A stretch of 14,278 nucleotides of DNA from an uncultured Veillonella sp. (GTDB lineage: Bacteria; Bacillota; Negativicutes; Veillonellales; Veillonellaceae), in the NCBI RefSeq assembly GCF_937981445.1, contig NZ_CALJON010000006.1:1-14278 (forward strand), read 5' to 3'. A model generated the notes under the pieces. It was not told the origin of the DNA. It made no database searches and worked only from the letters and a program-made list of their open reading frames with translations. Of this stretch, positions 13,056 through 14,278 are shown in pieces. The position numbers and the translations under genes were made by a program. Numbering within the stretch: the first letter of the stretch is position 1; every line of letters starts with the position of its first letter.

Positions 13056-14278
13056 ATAAGCTTTGATCTTGAACCATTGTACCATTAATATACACTTGGA
13101 TTCGTACATTGCCTGTACCTGATACGTCTTTTACAATGCGTTCGCCAGGATGGCCGGTGCCATCAAATACGGTACGCGAACCATTATCATCAGCTACTAC
13201 GATGCGCACTGCTTGATTTGCTTTACCAGATGGAACCGTAATATCTACAGTACCACTGGTTTCCTGACTTTTAGCTGGTGCAGCAGCGGCTTTTTCTTTC
13301 GCCTTAGTTTGTAAATCTACAGTACTACCAGAATCTACAGATGAACCAGAAGCAGGATTTTGGGATGTAATGGTAGCATCATCATCGGAAGAGCCGGAAA
13401 TAGCCCCCACACTTAAGCCTAGAGCACTAAGAGCTTCTTTGGCTTCTTTAAGCGTCATACCATCTAAGCTAGGAATGGATACCTTTTTAGCTTTGACGCG
13501 GTTAATTACAATATCTACAGTGGCGCCTTTGTTGACTTTAGAGTCTCCAGGAGGCGATTGCATTAAAATAACCCCATCTTCTTTGCTATCGTCAGATTCA
13601 TTGCTAATTTTACCAATAACTAGGCCTAAGCCTTTTAAGCGTGATTTTGCTTGGTCTAAAGTAAGTCCCGTTAAATCAGGCATCGTTATGTCCCCGACGC
13701 CCTTACTAACTACAAGATGTACAGGACGTTGCTCTTTTACGGACTCACCAGCCCCAGGACTTTGTGAGATTACTTGTCCGGCCGGTACATCAGGATTTGA
13801 TACTTCGCTAATAGTAACGCGCAAATGATTGTCTTCTAATATATGTTTAGCCACTGACACTTGTTTGCCTACTACATTCGGTACATCTACAGTGGCATTG
13901 CTCCAGAAATTACCAAAGCTAAAGAAGGCCCATGCAAAGGCAAAGAGAAAAATCCCAAGAGCTGCTAAAATAATGTACTTACGAGGTAAATTATTGAGCT
14001 TGGCAAGCCATCCTTCCTTATTGGAATCGTCATCATCAATGGAGCCCATATAGACGGTGTCATCACTTACAGGATGAATAACATCTGTTACAAAATCATG
14101 AGGCACCACACGTGTTGTACGGCCTGTGGCATAGCCTTGAGATAAACGGAGGTCACTGATCATATCTGAAACAGTGGCAAAGCGATCTTCTGGCCGTTTT
14201 TCTAATGCTTTCATCACTGCTGATTCTAATAATGGTGGAATGCTCGAAGTATATCTCGTAGGCGGTGTGAGGCGCTCC
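13054..14278 (-). CDS. PASTA-domain Ser/Thr protein kinase (PknB/PrkC/Stk family), 5' part outside the window
   Basis: Membrane kinase that senses muropeptides or lipid II and regulates growth and cell wall synthesis. 407 C-terminal residues are visible. The first about 45 are the end of the kinase C-lobe, including LESAVMKALEKRPEDRFATV, the usual last kinase helices. A juxtamembrane stretch with TT and acidic DDDD follows. One membrane helix is encoded at about 13909-13977 (IILAALGIFLFAFAWAFF). Three extracellular PASTA repeats follow: about 13702-13893 (DVPNVVGKQV), 13498-13692 (TMPDLTGLTLDQAKSRL) and 13306-13485 (SIPSLDGMTLKEAKEAL). Then comes an Ala/Lys/Ser linker and a C-terminal beta-rich domain of about 65 residues with VFDGTGHPGERIV. 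ATP-binding and catalytic motifs lie beyond the edge, so activity cannot be judged. Stop TAG at 13054-13056; rsgA follows directly. Confidence 0.94.
   Translation of the reverse strand, partial: ERLTPPTRYTSSIPPLLESAVMKALEKRPEDRFATVSDMISDLRLSQGYATGRTTRVVPHDFVTDVIHPVSDDTVYMGSIDDDDSNKEGWLAKLNNLPRKYIILAALGIFLFAFAWAFFSFGNFWSNATVDVPNVVGKQVSVAKHILEDNHLRVTISEVSNPDVPAGQVISQSPGAGESVKEQRPVHLVVSKGVGDITMPDLTGLTLDQAKSRLKGLGLVIGKISNESDDSKEDGVILMQSPPGDSKVNKGATVDIVINRVKAKKVSIPSLDGMTLKEAKEALSALGLSVGAISGSSDDDATITSQNPASGSSVDSGSTVDLQTKAKEKAAAAPAKSQETSGTVDITVPSGKANQAVRIVVADDNGSRTVFDGTGHPGERIVKDVSGTGNVRIQVYINGTMVQDQSL

Noticed and set aside
13047..13109. A longer RsgA start giving 21 extra residues
   Set aside because: It would overlap the end of the kinase gene and adds unconserved residues, while ATG 13046 has a good ribosome binding site.
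13370..13828. A 152-codon plus-strand open frame inside the PASTA kinase gene, and other plus-strand frames across the window
   Set aside because: They lie opposite clearly conserved minus-strand genes, lack ribosome binding sites and show no recognisable protein features.

Overview
The window reads as core chromosome from a low-GC diderm Firmicute. A Veillonella-like member of the Negativicutes is my best guess. That identification is inferred from roughly 40% GC, the Bacillus/Clostridium-type gene order, and cell-envelope genes without any sporulation genes in view; no rRNA or unique marker was available to test it. Every supported gene lies on the minus strand, so transcription runs from high to low coordinates. 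I see no tRNA, rRNA, CRISPR array, insertion sequence or prophage.

In transcription order, the right end (14278 to 11372) holds the 3' part of a PASTA-type Ser/Thr kinase gene, then the ribosome-assembly GTPase rsgA and ribulose-phosphate 3-epimerase rpe, tightly packed as in the common Firmicute kinase-rsgA-rpe cluster. A hairpin terminator follows rpe. The Rpe protein has an unusual low-complexity N-terminal extension of about 53 residues. Next come acpS (holo-ACP synthase) and nnr (bifunctional NAD(P)HX repair enzyme), then a predicted lipoprotein with a ComEC-type metallo-beta-lactamase domain, which ends at a long AT-rich hairpin.

The middle (7907 to 5994) is a two-gene envelope operon. 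An extended -10 promoter precedes an AMIN-domain N-acetylmuramoyl-L-alanine amidase, probably starting at TTG, followed by a GerMN-domain lipoprotein and a strong terminator. Immediately after the terminator an extended -10 promoter starts the next operon: thiL-tsaE-tsaB-rimI-tsaD, the same order as in Bacillus subtilis. TsaE, TsaB and TsaD make the t6A modification of tRNAs, RimI is a GNAT N-acetyltransferase, and ThiL makes thiamine diphosphate.

At the left end, only 28 bases after tsaD, is a HisKA_2-type soluble sensor kinase followed by an ANTAR response regulator cut by the window edge. This is a PdtaS/PdtaR or EutW/EutV type pair, expected to act on RNA by antitermination rather than on promoters. 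The kinase carries a repeat-rich insertion in its ATP-binding domain, encoded by 15-bp tandem repeats.

Most of the window is ordinary housekeeping sequence and I did not find a convincing new multigene system. The items most worth a second look are the Rpe extension, the kinase insertion, the ANTAR pair placed behind the t6A genes, the GerMN-amidase pair, and several structured or repeated intergenic segments.
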